Shown here: positions 38,781 to 48,317 of the stretch, piece by piece
Position numbering within the stretch: the stretch's first letter is position 1
Layout of the letters: each line of letters opens with the position of its first letter
Assembly: GCF_004364645.1 (NCBI RefSeq)
Contig: NZ_SOAW01000003.1
Location: 186,001 to 250,000 of the forward strand
From: Naumannella halotolerans
GTDB lineage: Bacteria; Actinomycetota; Actinomycetes; Propionibacteriales; Propionibacteriaceae
Reading direction: 5' to 3'
Length of the DNA stretch: 64,000 nucleotides
Notes under the pieces: generated by a model
Told to the model about the DNA's origin: nothing
The model's input: only the letters and a program-made list of their open reading frames with translations
The model's database searches: none
Position numbers and translations under genes: made by a program

Positions 38781-39482
38781 ATGAGCCCCGCCGACGGCGA
38801 ACCGCAGAACGAGACCGCCCCCGGACCCGTCCGGGCGGTCGTCCACCTGGTCCGCCATGGCCAGGTGGAGAACCCCGGCGGTGTGCTCTACGGCCGGCTG
38901 CCGAACTTCCACCTGTCCGCACTCGGCCGGGAGATGGCCGAGCGGGTTGCCGCGCGTACCGCCGACTGGCCGCTGACCCACCTGCGCTGTTCACCGCTGG
39001 AACGCGCCCAGGAGACGATGGCGCCGATCGCGGCCAATCATCCCGAACTGGACGTGGTGATCGACGACCGGGCGATCGAGTCCGGCAACGAACTGCAGGG
39101 TCGGGTCTTCTCCGACAAGGCCTCCTCCCTGCGCGACCCGCGGATCTGGTGGATGCTGCGCAATCCGCTGCGCCCGTCCTGGGGTGAGCCCTACACCGCG
39201 ATCGTCGCCCGGATGGATGAGCTGGTACGCGACGCCGCCCGCCAGGCCGGACCGGACGGGCAGGCGCTGATCGTCTCCCACCAGCTGCCGATCTGGATGG
39301 CCCGCAGTGCCGCCGAGGGACGGCGGTTGGCCCACGACCCCCGCAACCGGGAGACGACCCTGGCCTCGATCACCTCCCTGACCGTCGTCGACGGCCGGGT
39401 CACCTCGGTCAGCTACGACGAGCCCGCCGCCGACCTGTTGCCCGTCAAGGGCCGGGACAAGAAGTTCGTGGCCGGGTCGTGA
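38781..39482 (+). CDS. Histidine phosphatase family protein (phosphoglycerate-mutase-like)
   Basis: 233 residues; GAGGAG lies 8-9 nt before the ATG. Seen: the phospho-histidine motif LVRHGQVENP near 25, RCSPLERAQETM near 75, a mid-chain acidic region and ALIVSHQLPIWM near 170 with the second histidine. A member of this family commonly sits between hemL and the ResA-like thioredoxin in actinobacteria. The substrate is unknown. It overlaps the next gene by 4 nt. Confidence 0.85.
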   Translation: MSPADGEPQNETAPGPVRAVVHLVRHGQVENPGGVLYGRLPNFHLSALGREMAERVAARTADWPLTHLRCSPLERAQETMAPIAANHPELDVVIDDRAIESGNELQGRVFSDKASSLRDPRIWWMLRNPLRPSWGEPYTAIVARMDELVRDAARQAGPDGQALIVSHQLPIWMARSAAEGRRLAHDPRNRETTLASITSLTVVDGRVTSVSYDEPAADLLPVKGRDKKFVAGS

Positions 39483-40042
39483 GGGCTCGGCTGCGTGGTG
39501 GTGTCGTCGCGACCCTGGTGGCACTGCTGGTTCTCACCGGGTGCTCCTCGGGGCGTACCACCGACGGCTTCGTCTCCCCCGAACCGGGGCTGACCCAGGT
39601 GCCGCCGCAGGAGCGCCAGCCGGCGCCGGTGCTCACCGGGACCACCTTGACCGGGGAACCGATCAGCTTCGCCGACTACCCGGGCAAGGTGCTGGTGGTC
39701 AACGTCTGGGGATCGTGGTGCGCGCCCTGCCGCAAGGAGGCCCCCGAGCTCGTCCGGGCCTCGGAGGAGACCGCCGACGTGGCCCAGTTCATCGGCATCA
39801 ACACCCGCGACCAGGCCCCGGCCGCGGCGATCGCCTTCGAACGGGAGAACGGCGTCTCCTATCCGAGCATCTTCGATGTCGACGGCCAGGCGATCGTCAG
39901 CTTCGCCGACACCCTGCCGCCGAACGGGATCCCCAGCACCTTGATCATCGACACCGAGGGTCGGGTCGCTGCCCGGATCCTCGGGCCGACCACCGCCACC
40001 ACCTTGGTCGGTCTGGTCGAGGACACGGCCGAGGGCAAATGA
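39479..40042 (+). CDS. resA: Thioredoxin-like lipoprotein for cytochrome c maturation (ResA/TlpA type)
   Basis: 187 residues. A signal peptide ends in lipobox LTGC (Cys near 22), then a TlpA-like fold with the redox pair WCAPC (C81, C84 approx.) and the cis-Pro segment NGIPSTLIID. It keeps the CXXCH cysteines of apocytochrome c reduced outside the membrane, receiving electrons from CcdA encoded next. The GTG start overlaps the preceding stop. Confidence 0.9.
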   Translation: MRARLRGGVVATLVALLVLTGCSSGRTTDGFVSPEPGLTQVPPQERQPAPVLTGTTLTGEPISFADYPGKVLVVNVWGSWCAPCRKEAPELVRASEETADVAQFIGINTRDQAPAAAIAFERENGVSYPSIFDVDGQAIVSFADTLPPNGIPSTLIIDTEGRVAARILGPTTATTLVGLVEDTAEGK

Positions 40043-40052
40043 TCATGGACGG

Positions 40053-40820
40053 ATGTTGATCATGGACTTGGCTGCATGGGCACAGGAACTCGTCCAGGGG
40101 ACGCTTCTGGTGGCGTTGCCGATCGCGCTGCTCGCCGGAGCTGTCTCGTTCTTCTCGCCCTGTGTCCTGCCCCTGCTTCCGGGGTACCTGTCCTATGCCT
40201 CGGGTATGAGCGCCAGTGAGGTCGTCGGCGGTGAACGCCAGCGCGGCCGGTTGCTGCTGGGATCGATCCTGTTCGTCGCCGGGTTCACCTTCGTCTTCAT
40301 CTCCTTCGGCGCCGCCTTCGGTGGCCTGGGCCAACTCCTGCTGGCCCAGGCCAGTCTGCTGACCCGGATCCTCGGGGTGGTGCTGATCGTCGTCGGGCTG
40401 ATCTTCACCGGCTGGGTGGGGATCGGTCAGTCGACCAAGCGGTTCGCCGCCCCGAGCAGCATCGGCCTGACCACCGCGCCACTGCTCGGCGCACTCTTCG
40501 GTCTCGGCTGGACCCCGTGCATCGGACCCACCCTGACGGTGGTGCTGACGATGGCCTACACCGAGGCCTCGGCGGTCCGCGGGGCCGCCCTCAGTGGTGT
40601 CTACGCCCTCGGCCTCGGGATCCCGTTCGTGATCGCCGGGATCGCGTTCGGGCGGTTCAACCGGACCGTCCAGTGGGCCCGCCGGCACAGCCTGGCGATC
40701 CAGCGGATCGGCGGCCTGAGCATGGTCGCCATCGGGGTGTTGATGCTGACCGGTGTCTGGGATCTGCTGCTCGGCCTGGTCCGCCAATGGGTCGGCGCAT
40801 TCGGAATGACGGTGATCTGA
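40053..40820 (+). CDS. ccdA: Cytochrome c biogenesis protein CcdA (thiol-reducing electron carrier)
   Basis: 255 residues from ATG 40053; ATG 40062 is an equal alternative. Six membrane segments are visible. The two transport cysteines lie in FSPCVLPLLPGYLSY near 36 and LGWTPCIGPTL near 156. It carries reducing equivalents from cytosolic thioredoxin across the membrane to ResA. The stop overlaps the resB ATG (TGATG). Confidence 0.93.
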   Translation: MLIMDLAAWAQELVQGTLLVALPIALLAGAVSFFSPCVLPLLPGYLSYASGMSASEVVGGERQRGRLLLGSILFVAGFTFVFISFGAAFGGLGQLLLAQASLLTRILGVVLIVVGLIFTGWVGIGQSTKRFAAPSSIGLTTAPLLGALFGLGWTPCIGPTLTVVLTMAYTEASAVRGAALSGVYALGLGIPFVIAGIAFGRFNRTVQWARRHSLAIQRIGGLSMVAIGVLMLTGVWDLLLGLVRQWVGAFGMTVI

Positions 40821-42667
40821 TGGCGAAGGACGATCTGCTGACCGAGGGACCGAGCGCCGACGAGGTCGGCAACGACACCGCCGCCGACCGGGTGGCACAG
40901 GAACGGCGCAAGGACTCCTCGACCGGATTCGGGCTGACCGACTGGCTCCGGTGGCTGTGGAACCAGCTGACGGCCATGCGTACCGCGTTGGCGCTGCTGT
41001 TCCTCGGCGCCCTGGCCGCGATCCCCGGCTCCTTCGTACCGCAGCGGTCGATCTCACCCTTCGAGGTCGAGCAGTTCATCGCCGACAACCCGACCCTGGG
41101 CAGTTTCTACGACGCGATCGGGATGTTCTCGGTCTACACCTCGCCCTGGTTCGCCGCCATCTACCTGCTGTTGTTGATCTCCCTGGTCGGCTGCATCGTT
41201 CCCCGGATCGGTCAGCACTACAAGGCCGTGAAGGCTGAACCGCCGCGGGCGCCCAAGCGGCTCTCCAGGCTGCCGGAGAACGCCGAGACTCGGGTCGGCT
41301 CCGACCCCGAGGAGGTACTCGACACCGCCGCGGCCTTCCTGCGCCGCAAGCGTTTCCGGGTGGTCCGCCGAGACGGTGAGCTGAGCGCGGAGAAGGGCTA
41401 CCTGCGCGAGGTCGGCAACCTCACCTTCCACATCTGCCTGGTGCTGATCCTGGCCACCATCGCCGTCAGCGTGCTCTGGGGCTTCCGCGGGACCTCGGCG
41501 ACGATCGTCGGCCGGGGCTTCTCCAACAACCTCGCCTTCTACGACGATGTCACCGCCGGCGGCCTGTTCCGTACCGACCAGTTGTCGCCGTTCACCCTGC
41601 AGGTCGACGACTTCACCGTCGAGTACAACCTGGGCGACCCGCAGAACGCCTCCCAGCCGCTGCACTTCGAGACCAATGTCACCGTGATCGACCGGCCGGG
41701 GGCTCAGCCGCGGTCGGAGACCATCACCGTCAACCACCCGATCACCATCGACGGGGTGCAGGTGCACCTGTTGGGGTACGGGTTCGCGCCGGTGGTCACC
41801 GTCACCGACGGCGAGGGTCAGGTGGCCTACTCCGGGCCGGTGCTGTTCCTGCCCCAGGACGGGAACTTCACCTCTGCCGGTGTGATCAAGGCACCCGATG
41901 CGCGACCCGAGCAGGTCGCCTTCCAGGGCTTCTTCCTGCCGACCGCGACCGTCGACGAGATGGGGCCGCGCTCGGTCTTCCCCGATGCCTACGTCCCCGA
42001 GCTCTTTCTCAATGCCTGGGCCGGTGAGCCCACGGCCGAGACCGGGGTGCCGGAGAACGTCTACCAGCTCGACACCACCGGCTTGGAGCAGCTGACCTCG
42101 GCCGACGGCGAGCCGCTGCGGATCCGGCTGGCGCCGGGGGAGAGCTATCAGCTCCCTGACGGGCAGGGGACCTTGTCCTTCGACGGTTACACCCGGTGGG
42201 TCCGGTTGCAGTACTCGAGCAGTCCCGGCGCGGCCGAGACGCTGGTGGCGATCGGGCTGGCGGTGGCCGGCCTGTGCCTGTCGCTGTTCGTCCGGCCTCG
42301 ACGGATCTGGGTGAAGGCAGGCACCGGGGAGGCGCCGCCCGGCCGTACGCCGAAGCCGGACCCCGTACCCACCGAGGCCAGTGAATCGGCTGCCATGGGA
42401 GCCGCTGGCGAAGCTGCCGGCAACGCGACGGCCGATGCCGGATCCACGCAGGTCGACCCGGCGGATACCGAGCCGGCGGAATCGGCCTCGGTCGCGCCGA
42501 GTGGCCCGACCTGGGTCGAGGTGGGCGGACTGGACCGGGTCGGTGGCCGGATCGGTCTGGAGGATGAACTGGCGGCAGTCCTGGGCGTGGTGCAGGATGC
42601 CGATATCGATCGATCGCGCGGGGACCACACACCCGGTGACGAATCGCGTGGGAAGGAACCCGCATGA
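40820..42667 (+). CDS. resB: Cytochrome c biogenesis protein ResB (System II)
   Basis: 615 residues from ATG 40820. Seen: N-terminal membrane helices (MRTALALLFLGALAAIPGSFVPQR and a second pair), a third helix near 210, a large extracellular domain of about 300 residues with VNHPITIDGVQVHLLGYGFAP, and a last helix near 480. The final 100 residues are Ala/Pro/Glu-rich and cytoplasmic, longer than in many homologues. With CcsB it forms the haem-handling synthetase of System II. It overlaps ccsB by 4 nt. Confidence 0.92.
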   Translation: MAKDDLLTEGPSADEVGNDTAADRVAQERRKDSSTGFGLTDWLRWLWNQLTAMRTALALLFLGALAAIPGSFVPQRSISPFEVEQFIADNPTLGSFYDAIGMFSVYTSPWFAAIYLLLLISLVGCIVPRIGQHYKAVKAEPPRAPKRLSRLPENAETRVGSDPEEVLDTAAAFLRRKRFRVVRRDGELSAEKGYLREVGNLTFHICLVLILATIAVSVLWGFRGTSATIVGRGFSNNLAFYDDVTAGGLFRTDQLSPFTLQVDDFTVEYNLGDPQNASQPLHFETNVTVIDRPGAQPRSETITVNHPITIDGVQVHLLGYGFAPVVTVTDGEGQVAYSGPVLFLPQDGNFTSAGVIKAPDARPEQVAFQGFFLPTATVDEMGPRSVFPDAYVPELFLNAWAGEPTAETGVPENVYQLDTTGLEQLTSADGEPLRIRLAPGESYQLPDGQGTLSFDGYTRWVRLQYSSSPGAAETLVAIGLAVAGLCLSLFVRPRRIWVKAGTGEAPPGRTPKPDPVPTEASESAAMGAAGEAAGNATADAGSTQVDPADTEPAESASVAPSGPTWVEVGGLDRVGGRIGLEDELAAVLGVVQDADIDRSRGDHTPGDESRGKEPA

Positions 42668-43653
42668 GCCTGTCCGAACTGTCCTACCTGTCCACGGTGA
42701 GTGCTGCCGTGGTGTTCCTGTTCGCCACGATGATGCACGCCGCGGAATGGGCCACGGCCACCGTGCGGCGGCAATCGGCGGCCCGGGGCAGACAACTCGC
42801 GGCGGCCACCGCCGGCGCCAAGGGTGCCGAGGTGACCGGGGTGACCGATTCCGCCGGCGCGCGCCCGAGCAGTGAGGCGGTCGAGGTCGCGGAGGAGAAG
42901 TCCAGCGGCTGGGGACGGATGGGGCTGGGCCTGAGCGTGGTCGGCACCGGATTGATCTTCGCCGGTCTGATCACCCGCGGGATGGTCGCCGAGCGGCTGC
43001 CGCTGGCGAACATGTTCGAGTTCACCTCGATGGCGATGGGCATGATCGCGGTGGCCTATCTGGTGGCCAACCTGAAGTTCGGTATGACCTTCCTCGGGCT
43101 GCCCGTCACCTTGCTGGAGACGATCGGCCTGGGTGCGGCGGTGACCTGGTTCTACGTCGACATCGTGCCGCTGATCCCGGCGCTGCAGTCGGCCTGGTTC
43201 AACTTCCACATCTCGGCCGCCGCGATCTGCGCGGCCGCGTTCAACCTCGCCGCGATCGTCTCCATCCTGTACCTGGTCCGGCGCCACCACGACAACCGCG
43301 TCGCCGCCGGCACCGCCCACCGCAACTACCTGGACAAGCTGCCCAGCACCCAGGCCCTGGACCGGATCGCCTACTGGTGCCTGGCCTTCGCCTTCCCGCT
43401 GTGGACCTTCACCATCACCGCCGGTGCCATCTGGGCCCAGTACGCCTGGGGCCGGTTCTGGGGCTGGGACCCGAAGGAGACCTGGTCCCTGGTGACCTGG
43501 GTGATCTACGCCTGCTACCTGCACGCCCGACTGACCGCCGGCTGGCGAACCATCGTCCCGGCCGTGATCGCGATCATCGGCGCGATCTCCTTCTGGTTCA
43601 ACTTCGTCGGCATCAACCTGCTGGTCTCGGGGCTGCACTCCTACGCCATGTGA
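42664..43653 (+). CDS. ccsB: Cytochrome c haem-lyase subunit CcsB/CcsA (System II)
   Basis: 329 residues with about eight membrane segments. The haem-handling WWD motif appears as WGRFWGWDPKETW near 262, and conserved histidines occur in the flanking loops (FNFHISAA, LHARLTAG, LHSYAM). A polar insertion of about 55 residues follows the first helix. It ligates haem to apocytochromes outside the membrane with ResB. It ends the hemL-phosphatase-resA-ccdA-resB-ccsB operon. Confidence 0.94.
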   Translation: MSLSELSYLSTVSAAVVFLFATMMHAAEWATATVRRQSAARGRQLAAATAGAKGAEVTGVTDSAGARPSSEAVEVAEEKSSGWGRMGLGLSVVGTGLIFAGLITRGMVAERLPLANMFEFTSMAMGMIAVAYLVANLKFGMTFLGLPVTLLETIGLGAAVTWFYVDIVPLIPALQSAWFNFHISAAAICAAAFNLAAIVSILYLVRRHHDNRVAAGTAHRNYLDKLPSTQALDRIAYWCLAFAFPLWTFTITAGAIWAQYAWGRFWGWDPKETWSLVTWVIYACYLHARLTAGWRTIVPAVIAIIGAISFWFNFVGINLLVSGLHSYAM

Positions 43654-43879
43654 CCCGCGGGCGCCAGGTGACCCCGCGGCGCCAGGTGAGCCCGCCGTAC
43701 CCGCAAATTGTCGGAAGTTATGGCGACCTGGACTGCCGCGGAGGTCGCCACAGCTCCCGATGAGTTCGGGGTACGGGGCGCGATGCCGCTGCGCGCAGGG
43801 CAGACCGGGCTGCCGCCGAGCGCCGAGCAGACCGGGCCGCCGCCGGGCGCCGGGTCAGTGGCGGCGACCGGGCGTCGGG
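43654..43879. repeat. Intergenic stretch with short GC-rich tandem repeats
   Basis: Two copies of GGCGCCAGGTGA plus CCC lie near 43660-43695, and a looser pair CAGACCGGGCTGCCGCCGAG / CAGACCGGGCCGCCGCCGGG follows near 43801-43850. The region separates the convergent ccsB and SDR genes. No gene is supported. Confidence 0.5.
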
Positions 43880-44641
43880 TCAGTGGCTGCCGGCGAACCA
43901 GCGGCTGACCGGCAGCACGATCCGCATCGGCATCCGCTTCGAGACCTCGCCGAGCAGCACATTCGCCGGGCCGTCGATCACACTCGGTACGCCGCGGTGC
44001 AGCGCCTTGAAGGTGCTCTGCACGACCTGCTCGGGGGTACGCCGGCGCTGCATGATCGACTCGTCGCCGGCGCGGGCGAAGAACCCGGTCTCGGTCGGGC
44101 CGGGACAGACCGCGACCACCCGTACCCCCTGCGGCTTCAGCTCCGACCACAACGCCTGGCTCAGGCTCAGCACATAGGACTTGGTGGCGGCATAGACGGC
44201 CATTCCCGGGATCGGCTGGTACGCCGCCAGGCTGGCGACATTGATCACGGTGCCGCCGCCGCGCTCGACCATCGCCGGTACGAAGGCCCGGGAGAGGGTG
44301 GTCAGGCTGACACAGTTCAACTCGATCTCGTCGACCATCCGGTCGGTGTCGGCGTCCGCGAAATCGCCCACCGTGCCGAAACCGGCGTTGTTCACCAGCA
44401 CCGAGACGTGGCCGAGCCGTTCGGCGGCCGCGACCACCGCGCTCCGGCCCTCGGCCGTACCCAGATCCGCCGCCACGACCTCCACGGCCACCCGGTGGAA
44501 GTGCCGCAACTCCTCGGCCAACTCCCTCAGCCGGTCCTCACTGCGGGCGGTCAGGATGATATTGTGGCCCTTCCGGGCCAGGTAGCGGGCGAAGTGCTCG
44601 CCGAGTCCACCGCTGGCTCCGGTGACGAGTGCGTAGTCCAT
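43880..44641 (-). CDS. Short-chain dehydrogenase/reductase
   Basis: 253 residues, a classical SDR: TGASGGLG at 7-14 (cofactor loop), LVNNAGFG near 85, the catalytic serine in NVASLAAY, and YAATK near 153. LTARSEDRL after the second strand suggests NADP preference. ATG 44641 lies 6 nt after minus-strand TAGGCT (44653-44648), so it is probably leaderless. It is divergent from the TauE-like gene. The substrate is unknown. Confidence 0.85.
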   Translation of the reverse strand: MDYALVTGASGGLGEHFARYLARKGHNIILTARSEDRLRELAEELRHFHRVAVEVVAADLGTAEGRSAVVAAAERLGHVSVLVNNAGFGTVGDFADADTDRMVDEIELNCVSLTTLSRAFVPAMVERGGGTVINVASLAAYQPIPGMAVYAATKSYVLSLSQALWSELKPQGVRVVAVCPGPTETGFFARAGDESIMQRRRTPEQVVQSTFKALHRGVPSVIDGPANVLLGEVSKRMPMRIVLPVSRWFAGSH

Positions 44642-44731
44642 GCCGCCAGCCTAGGGCCGTACCCACGATGCCTGCGTCCCACCGCCGGGCTCGAATGGCT
44701 GTCAGGCTCCCGGCAGGGCTAGTTTTGGCCC

Positions 44732-45487
44732 ATGCCGTGGGAGCACTTCGTACTGATCGCCATCGCCGGTCTCTGGGCCGGGACGATCAACACCGTCGTC
44801 GGGTCGGGCACCTTGGTGACCTTCCCGGTGCTGGTGACCCTGGGCTACCCGCCGGTCACCGCCACCACCTCGAACGCGATCGGCCTGATCAGTGGCTCGT
44901 TCACCGGCGCCTGGGGCTACCGGCACGAGCTGACCGGGATGAAGGCGAAACTGATCCGGTACGGCATCGCCTCCCTGCTCGGTGCCATCACCGGCGCGGT
45001 GCTGCTGCTGGTCCTGCCGCACACCTGGTTCGAGCAGATCGTGCCGTTCCTGATCGGCTTCTCGGTGCTGCTGGTGGTGATCCAGCCGTGGTTGACCAAA
45101 CGGATGAAGGAACGCCGGACCGCCACCGAATCGGCCGGCCCGCTGCTCTACGGGCTGATCTTCGCCGTCGGCATCTACGGCGGCTACTTCACCGCCGCCC
45201 AGGGGATCATGTTGGTCGCGGTGCTCGGGTTGTTCCTCTCCGATCCGTTGCAGCGGCTGAACGGGATCAAGAACGTGCTGGCCGCGATCGTGAACCTGGT
45301 GGCCGGTGTGCTCTATGCCTTCCTGGCGCCGGTGAACTGGTGGATCGTGCTGACCATCGCACTCAGCTCGATCGTCGGTGGACTGCTCGGGGCGAAGTTC
45401 GGTCGGAAGCTGCCGCCGATGGCCCTGCGGGGCCTGATCGTGGTGATCGGCGTCGCCGCCATCGTCTACATGGTGTTCTTCCAGTGA
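44732..45487 (+). CDS. TauE/SafE-family (TSUP) membrane transporter
   Basis: 251 residues with about eight membrane segments. The N-terminal GTINTVVGSGTLVTFPVL and the mid-protein repeat YGGYFTAAQGIMLVAVL are the two characteristic inverted-repeat motifs of sulfite/organosulfur exporters. ATG 44732 lies 6 nt after TAGTTT (44720-44725). The cargo cannot be told, but the neighbouring mycothione reductase makes a sulfur-related role plausible. Confidence 0.85.
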   Translation: MPWEHFVLIAIAGLWAGTINTVVGSGTLVTFPVLVTLGYPPVTATTSNAIGLISGSFTGAWGYRHELTGMKAKLIRYGIASLLGAITGAVLLLVLPHTWFEQIVPFLIGFSVLLVVIQPWLTKRMKERRTATESAGPLLYGLIFAVGIYGGYFTAAQGIMLVAVLGLFLSDPLQRLNGIKNVLAAIVNLVAGVLYAFLAPVNWWIVLTIALSSIVGGLLGAKFGRKLPPMALRGLIVVIGVAAIVYMVFFQ

Positions 45488-45571
45488 CCCGCGCCGGGGC
45501 CCCGTACCGGGCGACCGGAGGGTTGCCGAGCCGGACTCGTTCGGCTTGCACGGACGTGGAACGATAGGGCC

Positions 45572-46969
45572 ATGCTTCGTCCTCTCGACCACTACGATCT
45601 GGCCATCATCGGATCGGGATCTGGGAACTCGATCGCTGACGAGGCGTTCGCCGACCGCTCGATCGCGATGATCGAGCGCAACCCGGTCTTCGGCGGGACC
45701 TGCATCAATGTCGGCTGCATCCCGACCAAGATGCTGGTGCTGCCGGCCGACTACGCCTCCTCGGTCGCCGAGGCCCGGCGGGTGAATGTCGACCTCTCGC
45801 TGGACGCGGTCGACTTCCCGGCGATGCGGGACCGGATCTTCGGCCGGATCGACCAGATCTCCGAAGGGGGCAAGGAGTGGCGCAGCAGTGCCGACAACCT
45901 GACCCTGTTCAGCGCCGAGGCCTCCTTCGTCGGCGAACGGCGGTTGCGGGCCGGTGAGCACGAGTTCACCGCCGATCAGATCGTCCTCGCCACCGGCAGC
46001 AGCGCCGTCCTGCCCGATGTCCCCGGCATCGACCTGCCGAAGGTGCACACCTCGGACACGATCATGCGGATCGACGAACTGCCGCAGACCCTGTTGATCA
46101 TCGGCGGCGGTTACATCGCCACCGAGTTCGCCCACATCTTCGGTTCCTTCGGGGTGAAGGTGACCCAGCTCGCCCGCTCCGGACTGCTGCGCGGCCAGGA
46201 CCAGACGATCATCGACCGCTACACCGAGATCGCCGCCGAGCGGCGTACCCTGCGGTTCGGGCAGACGCTGAACGGCATCGAGGCCTCCGAGGACGACCAG
46301 TTGCTGGTACTGACCTCCGATGCCGACGGTGAGCAGTACACCTACCTGACCGACATGGTGCTGGTCGCGATCGGCCGCAGCCCGAACTCGGCCGACCTGA
46401 ACCCCGAGGCCGGTGGGGTACGGGTGTCCGCGTCGGGTTACATCGAGGTGGACGAGTTCCAGCGGACGAGCGCGGACGGTGTCTGGGCGCTGGGTGATGT
46501 CTGCAATCCCAACCAGCTCAAGCATGTGGCGAACCGGGAGGCGCGGGTCGTCCGGCACAACCTGCTGCACCCCGACGACCTGCAACCGGTGGGTGATCTG
46601 CCGGTTCCTTCGGCGATCTTCGGCGAGCCGCAGATCGCCACGGTCGGTCTCACCGAACAGCAGGCGATCGCGGCCGGGGTCGACTTCGTGACCGCGATCC
46701 AGGAGTACGGATCGGTCGCTTACGGCTGGGCGCTGGAGGACACCGTCCACCTGATGAAGCTGCTGGCCGATCCGGCCTCCGGCCAATTGCTCGGCGCGCA
46801 CATCCTCGGACCCCAGGCGGCGTCGTTGATCCAGCCGCTGGTCCAGGCGATGACCTTCGGCCTGGGGGCCCAGGAGATGGCACGGGGCCAGTACTGGATC
46901 CATCCGGCGCTGCCCGAGCTGGTGGAGAACGCGTTGTTGGCGCTGCCGTTGACAGGACAGGCCCGTTGA
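45572..46969 (+). CDS. mtr: Mycothione reductase
   Basis: 465 residues, a class I flavin disulfide reductase that reduces mycothiol disulfide with NADPH. Seen: the FAD motif IIGSGSGNS at 12-20, the redox disulfide GGTCINVGCIPTK near 42-54, a second nucleotide motif IIGGGYIATEFA near 175, ALGDVCNP near 308 and the C-terminal YWIHPALPELVENALL with the His-Glu pair. GSGSGN in place of GSGPGG and the HPALPE form fit Mtr rather than lipoamide dehydrogenase. The stop overlaps the next gene. Confidence 0.92.
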   Translation: MLRPLDHYDLAIIGSGSGNSIADEAFADRSIAMIERNPVFGGTCINVGCIPTKMLVLPADYASSVAEARRVNVDLSLDAVDFPAMRDRIFGRIDQISEGGKEWRSSADNLTLFSAEASFVGERRLRAGEHEFTADQIVLATGSSAVLPDVPGIDLPKVHTSDTIMRIDELPQTLLIIGGGYIATEFAHIFGSFGVKVTQLARSGLLRGQDQTIIDRYTEIAAERRTLRFGQTLNGIEASEDDQLLVLTSDADGEQYTYLTDMVLVAIGRSPNSADLNPEAGGVRVSASGYIEVDEFQRTSADGVWALGDVCNPNQLKHVANREARVVRHNLLHPDDLQPVGDLPVPSAIFGEPQIATVGLTEQQAIAAGVDFVTAIQEYGSVAYGWALEDTVHLMKLLADPASGQLLGAHILGPQAASLIQPLVQAMTFGLGAQEMARGQYWIHPALPELVENALLALPLTGQAR

Positions 46970-48192
46970 GCGCGCGACGTCTCAGCGGCGGCCTGGCCCT
47001 GCTGGCGGTCGGTGCGACCCTGCTGGCCTGTTCTCCGTCACCGCAGCCGGCCCCGCCGGGGGAGTCGGCCGTACCGTCGGCCACCCCCAGTCCGAGCACC
47101 GCGGCGCCGACGCCGAGTGAACCGCTGTGCGCGGACCTGGTGGATGCGATGGGCCAGTCCGAGCAGATCGCCCAGTTGTTCATGCTCGGGATCGACATCG
47201 CCTCCGGTGAGGTCGACTCCTCGACGCTGAACCTGATGGACGACACCGGGGTGGGCAATGTCCTGCTGCTGGGCAACTCCGAGCTCGGGGTCGCCGGGGT
47301 GAGCGACCTGGCGCAGACCCTGCGGAACAGTTCTCCCCAGCCCGGCGGGGTCGACCTGATGATCGCCACCGACCAGGAGGGTGGGCAGGTCCAGCGGCTG
47401 CAGGGCACCGGCTTCCCCGACATGCCCTCGGCCGCCGAACAGGCGCAGCTGTCCGATGCCGAACTGCGCAGCCGGGCCGAGGAGTGGGGCGAGGCGCTGA
47501 AGCAGGCCGGGGTCGACTACAACCTGGCCCCGGTGGCCGATGTGGTGCCGGCGGACCGGGTGGACAGCAACGAACCGATCGGCGTGCTGCAACGCGGCTA
47601 CGGGTCGGACCCGGAGGTGGTGAAGGAGAAGGCACAGGCCTTCGTCAACGGTATGCACGATGCCGAGATCGCCACCTCGGTGAAGCACTTCCCGGGTCTG
47701 GGGCTGGTCGAGGGCAATACCGACCTGGAGGCCGATGTCACCGACACCGAGACCACCGCCGAGGATCTGCAGACCTTCACCGGGTACGAGAACCTGAGCT
47801 CGGTGATGGTCTCCTCGGCCGTCTACACGCAGATGGATCCCGACCATCCGGCGGTCTACTCCCGGGAGATCGTCACCGGCACCTTGCGGATCGGACTGGC
47901 CTTCGACAAGGTGATCATCTCCGACGACCTCGGGATCGCCGAGTCGGCCGCGGCGGTCGACGAGGTGGACCGCGGGGCGGCCTTCCTGGCCGCCGGTGGT
48001 GACCTGGTGATCAACGCCGATCCCGATTCGCTGGCGGCGATGATGGAGGGGGTACGCCGCCGCGCCGCCGAGGACCCCGGTTTCGCCACCACCATCCCGG
48101 ACAAGGCGACCCGGGTGCTGGAGCTGAAGGCCGAGACCGGTCGGGCCAAGTGCCAGCCCGGGCGCCAGCCCGCCAGCACCCCGGAAGGCTGA
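46966..48192 (+). CDS. Glycoside hydrolase family 3 lipoprotein (NagZ/LpqI-like)
   Basis: 408 residues from TTG 46966 (TTGA overlap with mtr). Signal peptide with lipobox LLAC near 22, then a Pro/Ser/Thr linker and a GH3 barrel: ATDQEGGQVQRL near 133, SVKHFPGLG near 237 and the nucleophile aspartate in IISDDLGIAES near 318. The form KHFPGLG..GNTD is that of actinobacterial lipoproteins such as LpqI, exported beta-N-acetylglucosaminidases acting on muropeptides. Pairing with mtr by overlap is unusual functionally. Confidence 0.88.
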   Translation: MSARRLSGGLALLAVGATLLACSPSPQPAPPGESAVPSATPSPSTAAPTPSEPLCADLVDAMGQSEQIAQLFMLGIDIASGEVDSSTLNLMDDTGVGNVLLLGNSELGVAGVSDLAQTLRNSSPQPGGVDLMIATDQEGGQVQRLQGTGFPDMPSAAEQAQLSDAELRSRAEEWGEALKQAGVDYNLAPVADVVPADRVDSNEPIGVLQRGYGSDPEVVKEKAQAFVNGMHDAEIATSVKHFPGLGLVEGNTDLEADVTDTETTAEDLQTFTGYENLSSVMVSSAVYTQMDPDHPAVYSREIVTGTLRIGLAFDKVIISDDLGIAESAAAVDEVDRGAAFLAAGGDLVINADPDSLAAMMEGVRRRAAEDPGFATTIPDKATRVLELKAETGRAKCQPGRQPASTPEG

Positions 48193-48198
48193 CCCCTC

Positions 48199-48265
48199 CT
48201 CATCCGTTCCGCAGCAAACGTACCCATACGGTGTTCATGGGTGCGTTTGCTGCGGAACAGATGAG
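48199..48265. repeat. Long intergenic hairpin 2
   Basis: 29-nt arms (48199-48227 and 48237-48265) with 27 Watson-Crick pairs, one G-U and one mismatch, and a 9-nt loop. The arm includes GTTCCGCAGCAAACG. It begins 7 nt after the GH3 stop, between convergent genes, so bidirectional termination is plausible. Confidence 0.85.
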
Positions 48266-48317
48266 TTCGGGTCACCCGGGAAGAGGTGATGGGGCACCTG
48301 CGCGGTACGGGTTGATC

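Noticed and set aside
44702-46903. A 733-codon minus-strand frame opposite the TauE-like and mtr genes
   Set aside because: Antisense shadow; both plus-strand genes carry clear motifs and start signals.
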